A stretch of DNA of 64,000 nucleotides from Delphinapterus leucas. Lineage: Eukaryota > Chordata > Mammalia > Artiodactyla > Monodontidae. The notes under the pieces were generated by a model. It had not been told where the DNA came from and did not search any database. It saw only the letters and a list, made by a program, of their open reading frames with translations. Every line of letters begins with the position of its first letter. Within the stretch, counting starts at the first letter, position 1. Below, one piece after another: positions 44,701-54,180 of the stretch. The DNA is taken from positions 17,437,407-17,501,406 of the forward strand of contig NW_022098001.1 in the NCBI RefSeq assembly GCF_002288925.2. The letters are read 5' to 3'. The position numbers were made by a program, and so were the translations under genes.

Positions 44701-45851
44701 CCTTTTTTCCTGATGAGTCTAGCTAATGGTTTATCATTATTATTTTCATTTCTCAAGGAAGCAGCTTTTACTTTTATTGATCATTGCTATCGTTTCCTTC
44801 ATTTATTTTTCATTTATTTCTGATCTGATCTTTATGATTTCTTTCCTTCTGCTAACTTTGGGTTTTTTTTGTTCTTCTTTCTCTAATTGCTTTAGGTGCA
44901 AGGTTAGGTTGTTTATTCGAGATGTTTACTGTTTCTTAAGGTAGGATTGTATTGCTATAAACTTCCCTCTAAGAACTGCTTTTGCTGCATCCTATAGGAT
45001 TTGGGTCGTCGTGTCTCCACTGTCATTTGTTTCTAGGTATTTTTTGATTTCCTCTTTGATTTCTGTAGTGATCACTTCATTATTAAATAGTGTATTGTTT
45101 AGCCTCCATGTGTTTGTATTTTTTACAGATCTTTTCCTGTAATTGATGTCTAGTCTCATAGCATTGTGGTTGGAAAAGATACTTAATACAATTTAAATTT
45201 TCTTAAATTTACCAAGGCTTGATTTTTGACCCAAGATATGATCTATCCTGGAGAATGTTCCATGAGCACTTGAGAAAAATGTGTATTCTGTTGTTTTTGG
45301 ATGGAATGTCCTATAAATATCAATTAAATCCATCTTGTTTAATGTATCATTTAAAGCTTGTGTTTCCTTATTTATTTTCATTTTGCATGATCTGTACATT
45401 GGTGAAAGTGGGGTGTTAAAGTCCCCTACTATGAATGTGTTACTGTCGATTTCCCCTTTTATGGATGTTAGTATTTGCCTTATGTATTGAAGTGCTCCTA
45501 TGTTGGGTGCATAAATATTTACAATTGTTATATCTTCTTCTTGGATCGATCCCTTGATCATTATGTAGTGTCCTTCTTTGTCTCTTCTAATAGCCTTTAT
45601 TTTAAAGTCTATTTTTTATATATGAAAATTGCTACTCCAGCTTTCTTTTGATTTCCATTTGCATGGAATATCTTTTTCCATCCCCTTACTTTCAGTCTGT
45701 ATGTGTCCCTAGGTCTGAAGTGGGTCTCTTGTAGACAGCATATATATGGGTCTTGTTTTTGTATCCATTCAGCCAGTTTGTGTCTTTTGGTGGGAGCATT
45801 TAATCCATTTACATTTAAGGTAATTATCAATATGTATGTTCCTATTCCCAT
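41770..45851 (-). pseudogene. L1-E ORF2 relic (endonuclease/RT), nearly intact blocks
   Basis: The start codon is at 45851 (MGIGTYIL...; frame 45609-45851 is open for 80 codons and contains QETHFRP). Endonuclease frame 45193-45561 shows VGDFNTPLSP and ends at a stop. RT: frame 43587-43793 ([20 protein letters not shown]) ends at a stop just before the F-A-D-D-M motif, which is intact at about 43,520-43,535. Frame 43068-43523 continues the RT. Frame 41763-42794 (343 codons) covers the C-terminus, including the Cys-rich C-x3-C-x7-H-x4-C block ([18 protein letters not shown]). A CHR SINE splits it at 43,991. Scattered stops make it inactive as a whole. Confidence 0.88.
43991..44215 (-). mobile_element. 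CHR-2-type SINE in L1-E ORF2
   Basis: The minus strand reads 'tggacttccctggtgccgca', then 'gatgcgggttcgtgccccaa' (B-box-like) and ends in a (TTG)n-type run as seen on the plus strand. A perfect TSD 'ctttttgctag' lies at 43980-43990 and 44216-44226. It has the same relative orientation as L1-E. Confidence 0.95.
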
Positions 45852-45909
45852 TTTCTTAATTGTTTTGGGTTTGTTATTGTAGGTCTTTTCCTTCTCTTGT
45901 GTTTCTTGC

Positions 45910-46800
45910 CTAGAGAAGTTCCTTTAGCATTTGTTGTAAAGCTGGTTTGGTGGTGCTGAACTCTCTCAGCTTTTGCTTGTCTGTAAAGGTTTTAATTTCT
46001 CCATCAAATCTGAATGAGATCCTTGCTGGGTAGAGTAATCTTGGTTGTAGGCTTTTCTCCTTCATCACTTTAAATATGTCCTTCCAGTCCTTTCTGGCTT
46101 GCAGAGTTTCTGCTGAAAGATCAGCTGTTAACCTTATGGAGATTCCCTTGTGTGTTATTTGCTGTTTTTCTCTTGCTGCTTTTAATATGTTTTCTTTGTA
46201 GTTAATTTTTGACAGTTTCATTAATATGTGTCTTGGCGTGTTTCTCCTTGTATTTATCCTGTATGGAATTCTCTCTGCTTCCTGGACTTGATTAACTATT
46301 TCCTTTCCCATATTAGAGAAGTTTTCTACTATAATCACTTCAAATATTTTCTCAGTCCCTTTCTTTTTCTCTTCTTCTTCTGGAACCCCTATAATTTGAA
46401 TGTTGTTGCATTTAATGTTGTCCCAGAGGTCTCTGAGACTGTCCTCAGTTCTTTTCATTCTTTTTTCTTTTTTCTGCTTTGCCGTATTTATTTCCACTAT
46501 TTTATCTTCCAGGTCGCTTATCCATTCTTCTGCCTCAGTTATTCTGCTATTGATACCATCTAGAGTCTTTTTACTTTCATTTATTGTGTTCATCATTGCT
46601 TGTTTCCCCTTTAGTTCTTCTAATTCCTTTTTCAATGTTTATTGCATTTTCCCTATTGTATTTCCAAGACTTTGGATCATCTTTATTATCATTATTCTGA
46701 ATTCTTTTTCAGGTAGACTGCCTATTTCCTCTTCATTTGTTAGGTCTGGTGGGTTTTTATCTTGCTCCTTTATCTGTTTTGTGTTTTTCTGTCTTCTCAT
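45910..46800 (-). pseudogene. L1-E ORF1 relic, 241 codons still open
   Basis: The original start is at 46800 (ATGAGAAGACAG), the stop TAG at 45910-45912. In the N-terminal part a TAA at about 46,645 (text 'gcaataaacattg') breaks it. Downstream 45910-46635 is open for 241 codons and contains the coiled coil, the RRM-like domain (IQIIGVPEEEEKKKGTEKIF) and the C-terminal domain ending [11 protein letters not shown]. It sits 58 bp before ORF2. Of all ORF1 relics here this one could most nearly encode the RNA-binding core. Confidence 0.9.
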
Positions 46801-47369
46801 TTTCTTATCTTACTGTGTTTGGGGTCTCCTTTTTGCAGGCTGCAGGCTCGTAGTTCCCGTTGTTTTTGGTGTCTGTCCCCAGTGGCTAAAGTTGGTTCAG
46901 TGGGTTGTGTAGGTTTCCTGGTGGAGGGGACTAGTGCCTGTGTTGTGGTGGATGAGGCTGGATCTTGTCTTTCTGCTGAGGAGGTCCACATCTGGTGGTG
47001 TGTTTTGGGGTGTCTGTGGCCTTATTATGATTTTAGGCAGCCTCTCTGCTAATGGTTGGGGTTGTGTTCCTGTCTTGTTAGTTGTTTGTCATAGGGTGTC
47101 TAGCACTGTACCTTGCTGGTCGTTGATTGAAGCTGGGTGCTGGTGTTGAGATGGAGATCTCTGGGAGATTTTCGCCATTTGATATTTTGTGGAGCTGGGA
47201 GGTCTCTTGTTGACCAGTGTCCTGAAGTTGGCTCTCCCACCTCAGAGGCACAGCACTGACTCCTGGCTGCAGCAACAAAAGCCTTTCATCCATACGGGTT
47301 TTCTTTTCAATTTCTTAAAAATTATTTTGAGGATAAATACATACTTTCTAAAACACTACTAGTGTTGGA

Positions 47370-47515
47370 GGGTCACCTGTAGAGGTGGGGGTTGGCTGTG
47401 GCTCAACGTGGGGATGAGGACACTGGCGACGGAAGTTCTGGGAGTGCTCCTTGGTGTGAGCCCTCCCGGTTTCTGTCATTGGCCCTACCAAAGAGCCCAG
47501 GTAGCAATGCTCCCT
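47370..47515 (+). mobile_element. Possible old L1 5' UTR fragment
   Basis: GC-richer 'ttggctgtggctcaacgtgg', 'gaggacactggcgacggaag', 'ttctgggagtgctccttggt' and 'accaaagagcccaggtagca' resemble the ORF1-proximal 5' UTR of older L1. It is isolated, in unique flanks. Assignment is tentative. Confidence 0.4.
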
Positions 47516-48083
47516 TCTTAAAACTTTTTAAAATTTAGATCCAAAGGCAACCAATACAGTAAAAATTAATTGAAAAATTTGACTAAAGTTTTCTAGAGAA
47601 ATGTATGCATGAATAAAAGTAGCTGACTGGTTTTTCTTGAGATCATATTGTATAATTATCTTTGCATTTAATTAATGTAAGACAGTGGGAGATGAAACTT
47701 TTACTATTTTGTGATCCAAATAATCTTTTCAAGGCACTCATGGAGAAAAAATTTATTAGTTCTTCATCAAGACCTTTAAAGATTGCTAGTTTTCCATATG
47801 TTTATATTCTTCAGGAAAATAGCTTCTAATATTTATACAGTTGTATAGAAAACTTTTAAGAATGATGCACTCATATTTTCACTTAAACATTTATAGGATA
47901 TATTTATATTTATTTGTTTCAATTTCCCCAAACATAGGAAGTCTCCAATGGTGAAAATAGAAAATATGTGCATCTACTGAAGCACTAACCATACTCTACC
48001 TACTGTCTGCTTCAATTAAACAATAACAAAAAAAACAACTCATGGTTTTTCCAACATAGCCAAGAAATCTCCAAGTATAATTT
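47516..48083. other. No gene or repeat recognised
   Basis: AT-rich unique-looking sequence between the L1-E region and the left TSD of the next CHR SINE. Only very short frames. Confidence 0.4.
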
Positions 48084-48100
48084 CTGTAGATAATGTTTTA

Positions 48101-48418
48101 TATAAATTTATTTATTTATTGCTGCATTGGGTTCTCATTACTGTGCATGGGCTTTCTTTAGTTACAGAGAGTGGGAGCTGCTCTTCATTGTGGTGTGTAG
48201 GCTTCTCGTTGTGGTGGCTTCTCTTGTTGTGGAGCATGGGCTCTATGTGCATGGGCTTAAGTAGTTGTGGCTCACAGGCTCTAGAGCACAGGTTCAGTCG
48301 TTGTGGCACACAGGCTTAGTTGATCCATGGCATATGGGATCTTCCTAGACCAGGGCTGGAACCTGTGTCCCCTGCATTAGCAGGTGGATTCTTAACCACT
48401 GTACCACCAGGGAAGCCC
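48101..48418 (-). mobile_element. CHR-1-type SINE with TSD
   Basis: The minus strand reads 'gggcttccctggtggtacag', then 'ggacacaggttccagccctg' (B-box-like) and the long CHR tail, ending in ATAAATA on the plus-strand left side. The TSD 'ctgtagataatgtttta' (48084-48100) and 'ctgtagattatgttta' (48419-48434) is nearly perfect. Confidence 0.95.
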
Positions 48419-48639
48419 CTGTAGATTATGTTTAACATAGAAGGATAGTCTTTGGGTATATGCTGCTGAGAAATCAAGAAGGTTGGGGACCATATAATAA
48501 AGATGGAGATAAATTTGTCATGGAGCATCATTCCATCCTAAGCAGCAAAGTTGCCATCACCTGCTACAGCTGCTAAAGAGCTGAGTGTCTCTGTGTGAGT
48601 GTGTGTGTTTGTGTGTATGTGTGGTCTTTTGAATTTAAA

Positions 48640-48735
48640 AAGTAAGAACTGAGGTTCAGAAAAGTGAAATACATTATTCACGGCCACAGAGCTGGATAGT
48701 GGCTCTGGCAACAACTGATTCAAGATTTCCCAAGT
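48640..48735 (+). mobile_element. MIR SINE fragment
   Basis: 'taagaactgaggttcagaaa', 'agtgaaatacattattcacg', 'gccacagagctggatagtgg' and 'actgattcaagatttcccaa' follow the right half of the MIR order. Confidence 0.65.
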
Positions 48736-49629
48736 TTAGTTCACTATCTCCTCCATATGATGATAACACAATAAGGAACTGAGGAGTTCTGAAACTTGAT
48801 CACTATTTAATAGGGAAAACATTCAGTAAGGTTTTTGTTTGTTGTGTTTTTTTAATTTTTTAAAATGAATTTTCATTGGAGTATAGTTGATTTACAATGT
48901 TGTGTTATTGTCTGACGTACAGCAAAGTGAATCAGTTATACATATACATATGTCCACTCTTTTTTAGATTATTTTCCCTTATAGGTTATTACAGAGTATT
49001 AAGTAGAGTTCCCTGTGCTATACAGTAGGCCCTTATTAGTTATCTACTTTGTATACAGTAGTGTGAATACGAGTCAGTCCCAATCTCCCAGTTTATCCCT
49101 CCCACCACTTTCCCCCCTTAAACCATAAATTTGTTTTCTACACCTGTGACTCTATTTCTGTTTTGTAAATGAGTTCATTCGTACCTTTTTTTCTTTTTTT
49201 CTAGATTCCACACATAGGCGATATCATATGATATTTGTTTCTCTGTCTGACATACTTCACTTATGGTAATCTCTAGGTCCATCCATGTTTCTGCAAATGA
49301 CATTATTTCATTCTTCTTTTTATGGTTGAGTAATATTCTATTATATATAACTACCACATCTTTATCCATTCATCCATAGATGGGCATTTAGGTTGCTTCC
49401 CTGTCCTGCCTATTGTAAATAGTTCTGCAATGAACATTGGGGTGCACGTGTCTGTTTGAATTATAGCTTACTCTGGATATATGCCCAGGAGTGAGATTGC
49501 TAGAACATATGATAGCTCTATTTTTAGTTTTCTAAGGAACCTCCATACTCTTCTCCAAAGTGGCTGTACCAATTTACATTCCCACCAACAGTGTAGAGGA
49601 TTCTGTTTTCTCCACACGCTTCATGAAAT

Positions 49630-49730
49630 GTTTCTTCTAAATTGCCTAAAAGATATAAGACTTATGATGAGAAAATATATATTGGAGCTTAATATATACG
49701 AATAAATAATATATATATTTTGGAGCTTAA
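49630..49730. other. Deletion with filler DNA in L1-F ORF2
   Basis: ORF2 text breaks off after 'ttctccacacgcttcatgaa' and resumes at 'ttcctggtcagttgctacat', skipping sequence that L1-E has at 42,240-42,490. The join holds unrelated AT-rich DNA in which 'tggagcttaa' occurs twice (49683-49692 and 49721-49730) beside TA-rich text. This resembles templated end-joining. Confidence 0.65.
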
Positions 49731-52046
49731 TTCCTGGTCAGTTGCTACATTTGCAAATATTTTCTCCTACTACATATAGGTTGTCTTTTTGTTTAGTTTG
49801 TGGTTTCCTTTGCTGTGAAAAAACTTTTAAGTTTAATTAGGTCCCATTTGTTTATTTTTGTTTTATTTTCATTACTCTAGGAGGTGGATCAAAAAAGATC
49901 TTGCTGTGATTTATGTCAGAGAGTGTTCTGCCTATGTTTTTCTTTAAGAGTTCTAAAGTATCCAGTCTTACATTTAGGTCTTTAATACATTTTGTGTTTA
50001 TTTTTGTGTATGGTGTTAGAGAATGTTCTAATTTCATTCCTTTACATGTAGCTGTCTAATTTTCACAGCACTACTTATTTGAAGAGACTGTCTTTTCTCC
50101 ATTGTAAATTCTTGCCTCTTTGTCATAGATTAGATGACCATAGGTGCATGGGTTTATCTCTGGGCTTTCTATCCTGTTACATTTATCTATATTTGTGTTT
50201 TTGTTCCAGTACCATGACTGTAGCTTTGTAGTGTAGTCTGAAGTCAGGGAGCCTGATTCCTCCAGCTCTGTTTTTATTTCACAGGATTGCTTGGGCTATT
50301 TGTGATCTTTTGTGTTTCAATACAAACTGCAAAATTTTTGTTCTAATTCTGTGAAAAATATTGTCAGTAATTTGATAGGGATTGCACTGAATTTGTAGAT
50401 TAATTTGGGTAGTATAGTCATTTTTGCATTATTGATTCTTCCAACAGAAGAACATGGTATATATCTCCATCTGTTTGTGTCATCTTTGATTTCTCTCATC
50501 AGTATCTTACAGTTTTCTGCATACAGGTCTTTTGCCTCCTTAAGTAGGTTTATTCCTAGGTATTTTATTCTTTTTGTTGCAATGGTAAATGGGAGTGTTT
50601 CCTTAATATCTATTTCAGATTTTCATCATTAGTGAATAGGAATGCAAGAGATTTCTCTGCATTAATTTTGTATCCTGCTACTTTACCAAATTCATTGATT
50701 AGCTCTAGTAGTTTTCTGGTAACATCTTTAGGATACTCTATGTAGAATATCATGTCATCTGAAAACAGTGACAGCTTTACTTCTTCTTTTCCAATTTGGA
50801 TTCCTTTTATTTCCTTTTCTTCTCTGATTGCTGTGGCTAGGGCTTCCACATGTATGTTGAATAAAAGAGGCAAGAGTGGACATCCTGGTCTTGTTCCTGA
50901 TCTTAGAGGAAATCTTTCAATTTTTAATTGTTGATAATGATGTTTCCTGTGGGTTTGTCATATATGGTCTTTATTATGTTGAGGTATGTTCCTTCTATGC
51001 CCATTATTTGGAGAGTTTTTATCATAAATAGGTGTCAAATTTTGTCAAAAGCTGTGTCTGCATCTACTGAGATGATCATATTCTTCTTATTCTTCAGTTT
51101 CTTAACTTGGTGTATCACTTTGATTGAATGAAGATGAATTGATGAAGAATCCTTGCATTCTTGGGATAAATTCCACTTGATCATAGTGTATGATCTTTTA
51201 AATGTGTTGTTGGATTCAATTTGCTAGCATTTTGTCCAGGATTTTTGGGTTTATGTTCATCAGTGATATTGACCTATAGTTTTCTATTTTGTGTGCTGTC
51301 TTTGTCTAGTTTTGATATCAGGGTGGTGGTGGCCTCATAGAATGAGCTTGGGAGAGTTGGATCTTCTGCAATTTGTTGGAATAGTTTGGGAATGGTAGGT
51401 AGTAACTCTTCTCTAAATGTTTGATAGAATTTGCCTGTGAAGCCATCTGGTTCTGGACTTTTGGTTATTGGAAGTTTATCAACCACAGTTCAATTTCAGT
51501 ACTTGTGATTGGTCTGTTCATATTTTCTGTTTTTCCCTGGTTACGTCTTGGGAGGACATACCTTTCTAAGAATTTGTTGAGTTCTTCAAGGTTGTCCATT
51601 TTATTTTTATATAGTTACTTGTAGTAATCTCTTATGATCCTTTGTATTTCTGTGGTGTCCATTGTAACTTCTCTTTTTCATTTCTAATTTTATTGATTTG
51701 AGTACTCTCCCTTTTTTCTTGATGAGTCTGGCTAAGGGCTTAACAATTTTGTTTATCTTCTCAAAGAACCAGCTTTTAGTTTCATTGATATTTGCTATTG
51801 TTTTCTTTGTTTCTATTTCATTTATTTCTGCTCTGATCTTTATAATTTATTTCCTTCTACTAACTCTGAGTTTTGTTTGTTCTTCTTTTTCTAGCTGCTT
51901 TACATGTAAGGTTAGTTTGTCTATTTGTGATTTTTCTTTTTTCCTGAGGTAAGATTGTATTGCTATAAACTTCCCTCTTAGAACTACTTTTGCTGCATCC
52001 CATAGGTTTTGGATCATCGTGTTTTCATTGTCATTTGTTTCTAGGT

Positions 52047-52256
52047 TTTTTGGGTTTTTTTTTGCGGTACATGGGCCTCTCACTGTTGTGGCCTCTCCCG
52101 TTGCGGAGCTCAGGCTCCAGACGCACAGGCTCAGTGGCCATGGGTCACGGTCCCAGCCACTCCGCGGCATGTGGGATCTTCCCGGACCAGGGCACGAACC
52201 CGCATCCCATGCATTGGCAGGCAGACTCTCAACCACTGTGTCACCAGAGAAGCCCA
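52047..52256 (-). mobile_element. CHR-2-type SINE in L1-F ORF2
   Basis: The minus strand reads 'gggcttctctggtgacacag', with B-box-like 'gggttcgtgccctggtccgg' and 'caacgggagaggccacaaca'. Its A-rich tail appears as a T/G run at 52,047-52,063. TSD 'tgtttctaggt' at 52036-52046 and 52257-52267. The site and relative orientation equal those of the SINE in L1-C. Confidence 0.95.
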
Positions 52257-53292
52257 TGTTTCTAGGTATTTTTTGATTTCCTCTTTGATTTCTTCAGTGA
52301 TCCATTGGTTATTTAGTAAAATATTGTTTAGCTTCCATGTGTTTGTGTTTTTTACAGTTTTTCCTGTAATTGATTTTTAATCTCATAGTGTTGTGGTTGG
52401 AAAACATACTTGGTATGACATAAGTTTTCTTAAATTTTTCAAAGCTTGATTTGTGGCCAAAGGTGTGCTGTATCCTGGAGAATAGTCCATGTGCACTTAA
52501 GAAAAAAGTGTATTCTGCTGCTTTAGGATAGAATGTCCTATAGATATCAATTAAGTCTATCTGGTCTAATGTGTCATTTAAGACTTGTGTTTCCTTATTG
52601 ACTTTCTGTCTGCATGATCTGTCCATTGCTGTGAATCAGGTGTTAAAATCCACCACTATTATTGTGTTACAGTTGATTTCCATTTTTATGACTGTTAGCT
52701 TTTGCCTTATGTATTGAGATGCTCCTATGTTCAGTGCATATATATTTAAGATTGTTATATCTTCTTCTTGGATTGATCCCTTGATCATTATGTAGTGTCC
52801 TTCTTTGTCCCTTGTAACAGTATTTTGTTACTATTTTGTCTGATATGAGTATTGCTACTTTAGCTTTCTTTTGATTTCCATTTGATGAAATATCTTTTTT
52901 CATCTCCTCATTTTCAGTGTGTATGTGTCCCTAGGTCTGAAGAGGGTCTCTTGTAGACAGCATATATATGGCTCTTGTTTTTGTATCCATTCAGCCAGTT
53001 TATGTCTTTTGGTTGGAGCATTAATCCATTTACATTTAAGGTACTTATTGATATGTACGTTCCTATTGCCATTTTCTTAATTGTTTTGGGTTTGGTTTAG
53101 TAGGTCTTTTATCTTCCCTTTGTCTTTTGTTGTCTTGCAGTTTGATAACCATCTTTAGTGTTGTGTTTGGGTTATTTTTTCTCTATTGTGTGTGTATCTG
53201 TTGTAGTTTTTGTGTTTGCTGTTCCCATGAGGTTGATATAGCAGTCCATATATGTACAAGGTTGTTTTAATTTGTTGGTTTCTTTCCTGCCT

Positions 53293-54180
53293 AGAGAAGT
53301 TCCTTTAGTATTCGTTGTAAAGCTGTTTTGGTGATGCAGGAATTTTCTTAGCTTTTGTTTGTCTGTAAAGCTTTTGATTTCTCTGTCAAATCTGAATGAG
53401 AGCCTTGCTGGGTAGAGTAATCTTTGTTTTACGTTTTTTCTCTTTCATCACTTTAAATATGTCCTGCCATTCCCTTCTGGCCTGCAACGTTTCTGATGAA
53501 AAATCAGCTGATAACCTCATGGGGATTCCTTTGTATGTTATTTGATGCTTTTCCCTCATTGTTTTTAATTTTTTTATTTGTCTTTAATTTTGTCAGTTGG
53601 CGAATTTGTGTCTTAGTGTGTTCCTCCCTGGAATTATCCTGTATGGGACTCTCTGTGCTTCCTTGACTTGAGTGAGTGTTTCCTTTCTCATGTTAGGAGA
53701 GTTTTCATCCATAATACCTTCAAATATTTTCTCAGGCCCTTTCTCTTTCTCTTCTCCTTCTGGGACCCTTATAATGTGAATGTTGTTACTTTTAATGTTG
53801 TCCCAGATGTCTATGAGACTTTCTTCATTTCTTTTCATTTTTTTTTCTTTATTCTGTTCTGTGGCAGTGATTTCCACCACTTTGTGTTCCAGCTCACTTA
53901 TTTGTTCTTTTGCCTCAGTTATTCTATTGATTTCTTCTAGTGTATTTTTTTCAGTTATTGTATCATCCATCTCTGTTCTTAAATCTTCTAGCTCCTTGTT
54001 AAACACTTCTTGTATCTTCTTTATCTGTGCCTCCATTCTTTTTCTGAGATTTTTGATCATCTCTCCTAACATTACTCTGAATTCTTTTTCAAGGAGATTG
54101 CCTCTCTCCCCTTCATTTAGTTCTTCTTATGGGTTTTTATCTTGTTTCTTCATCTGCAACATATTTCTCTGTCATCTCAT
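53293..54180 (-). pseudogene. L1-F ORF1 relic
   Basis: Start at 54180, TAG stop at 53293-53295, normal ORF1 length. Frame 53593-54072 (159 codons) spans the coiled coil (MLGEMIKNLRKRMEAQIKKI onward) and the RRM-like part (IHIIRVPEGEEKEKGPEKIF). Frameshifts break the C-terminal domain. Coiled-coil heptads are suggested by regular L/I spacing. Confidence 0.88.

Larger units (their letters stand above)
41443..47305 (-). mobile_element. L1-E: long L1, truncated in the 5' UTR
   Basis: In reverse it has a T run and 3' UTR (41,443-41,830), ORF2, ORF1 and about 0.5 kb of 5' UTR ending near 47,305 at 'atccatacgg'. It is about 5.9 kb including a nested CHR SINE. It is the best preserved L1 here: one ORF2 frame is open for 343 codons and ORF1 for 241. 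No clear TSD was found. Its ORF1-proximal 5' UTR ('ctcccacctcagaggcacag') matches the L1-C lineage. Confidence 0.9.
49190..53072 (-). pseudogene. L1-F ORF2 relic
   Basis: The start codon lies at 53072. The endonuclease is broken (frames 52667-52903 and 52309-52626). The RT begins in frame 51274-51486 (PDGFTGKFYQTF). Its catalytic motif, in frame 50610-50873, reads F-S-D-D instead of F-A-D-D. The thumb-like part follows in 50317-50499. A block of about 0.27 kb before the Cys-rich C-terminus is missing and replaced by AT-rich filler at 49,630-49,730. The inter-ORF spacer and 5' UTR type set it apart from L1-C and L1-E. Confidence 0.85.
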
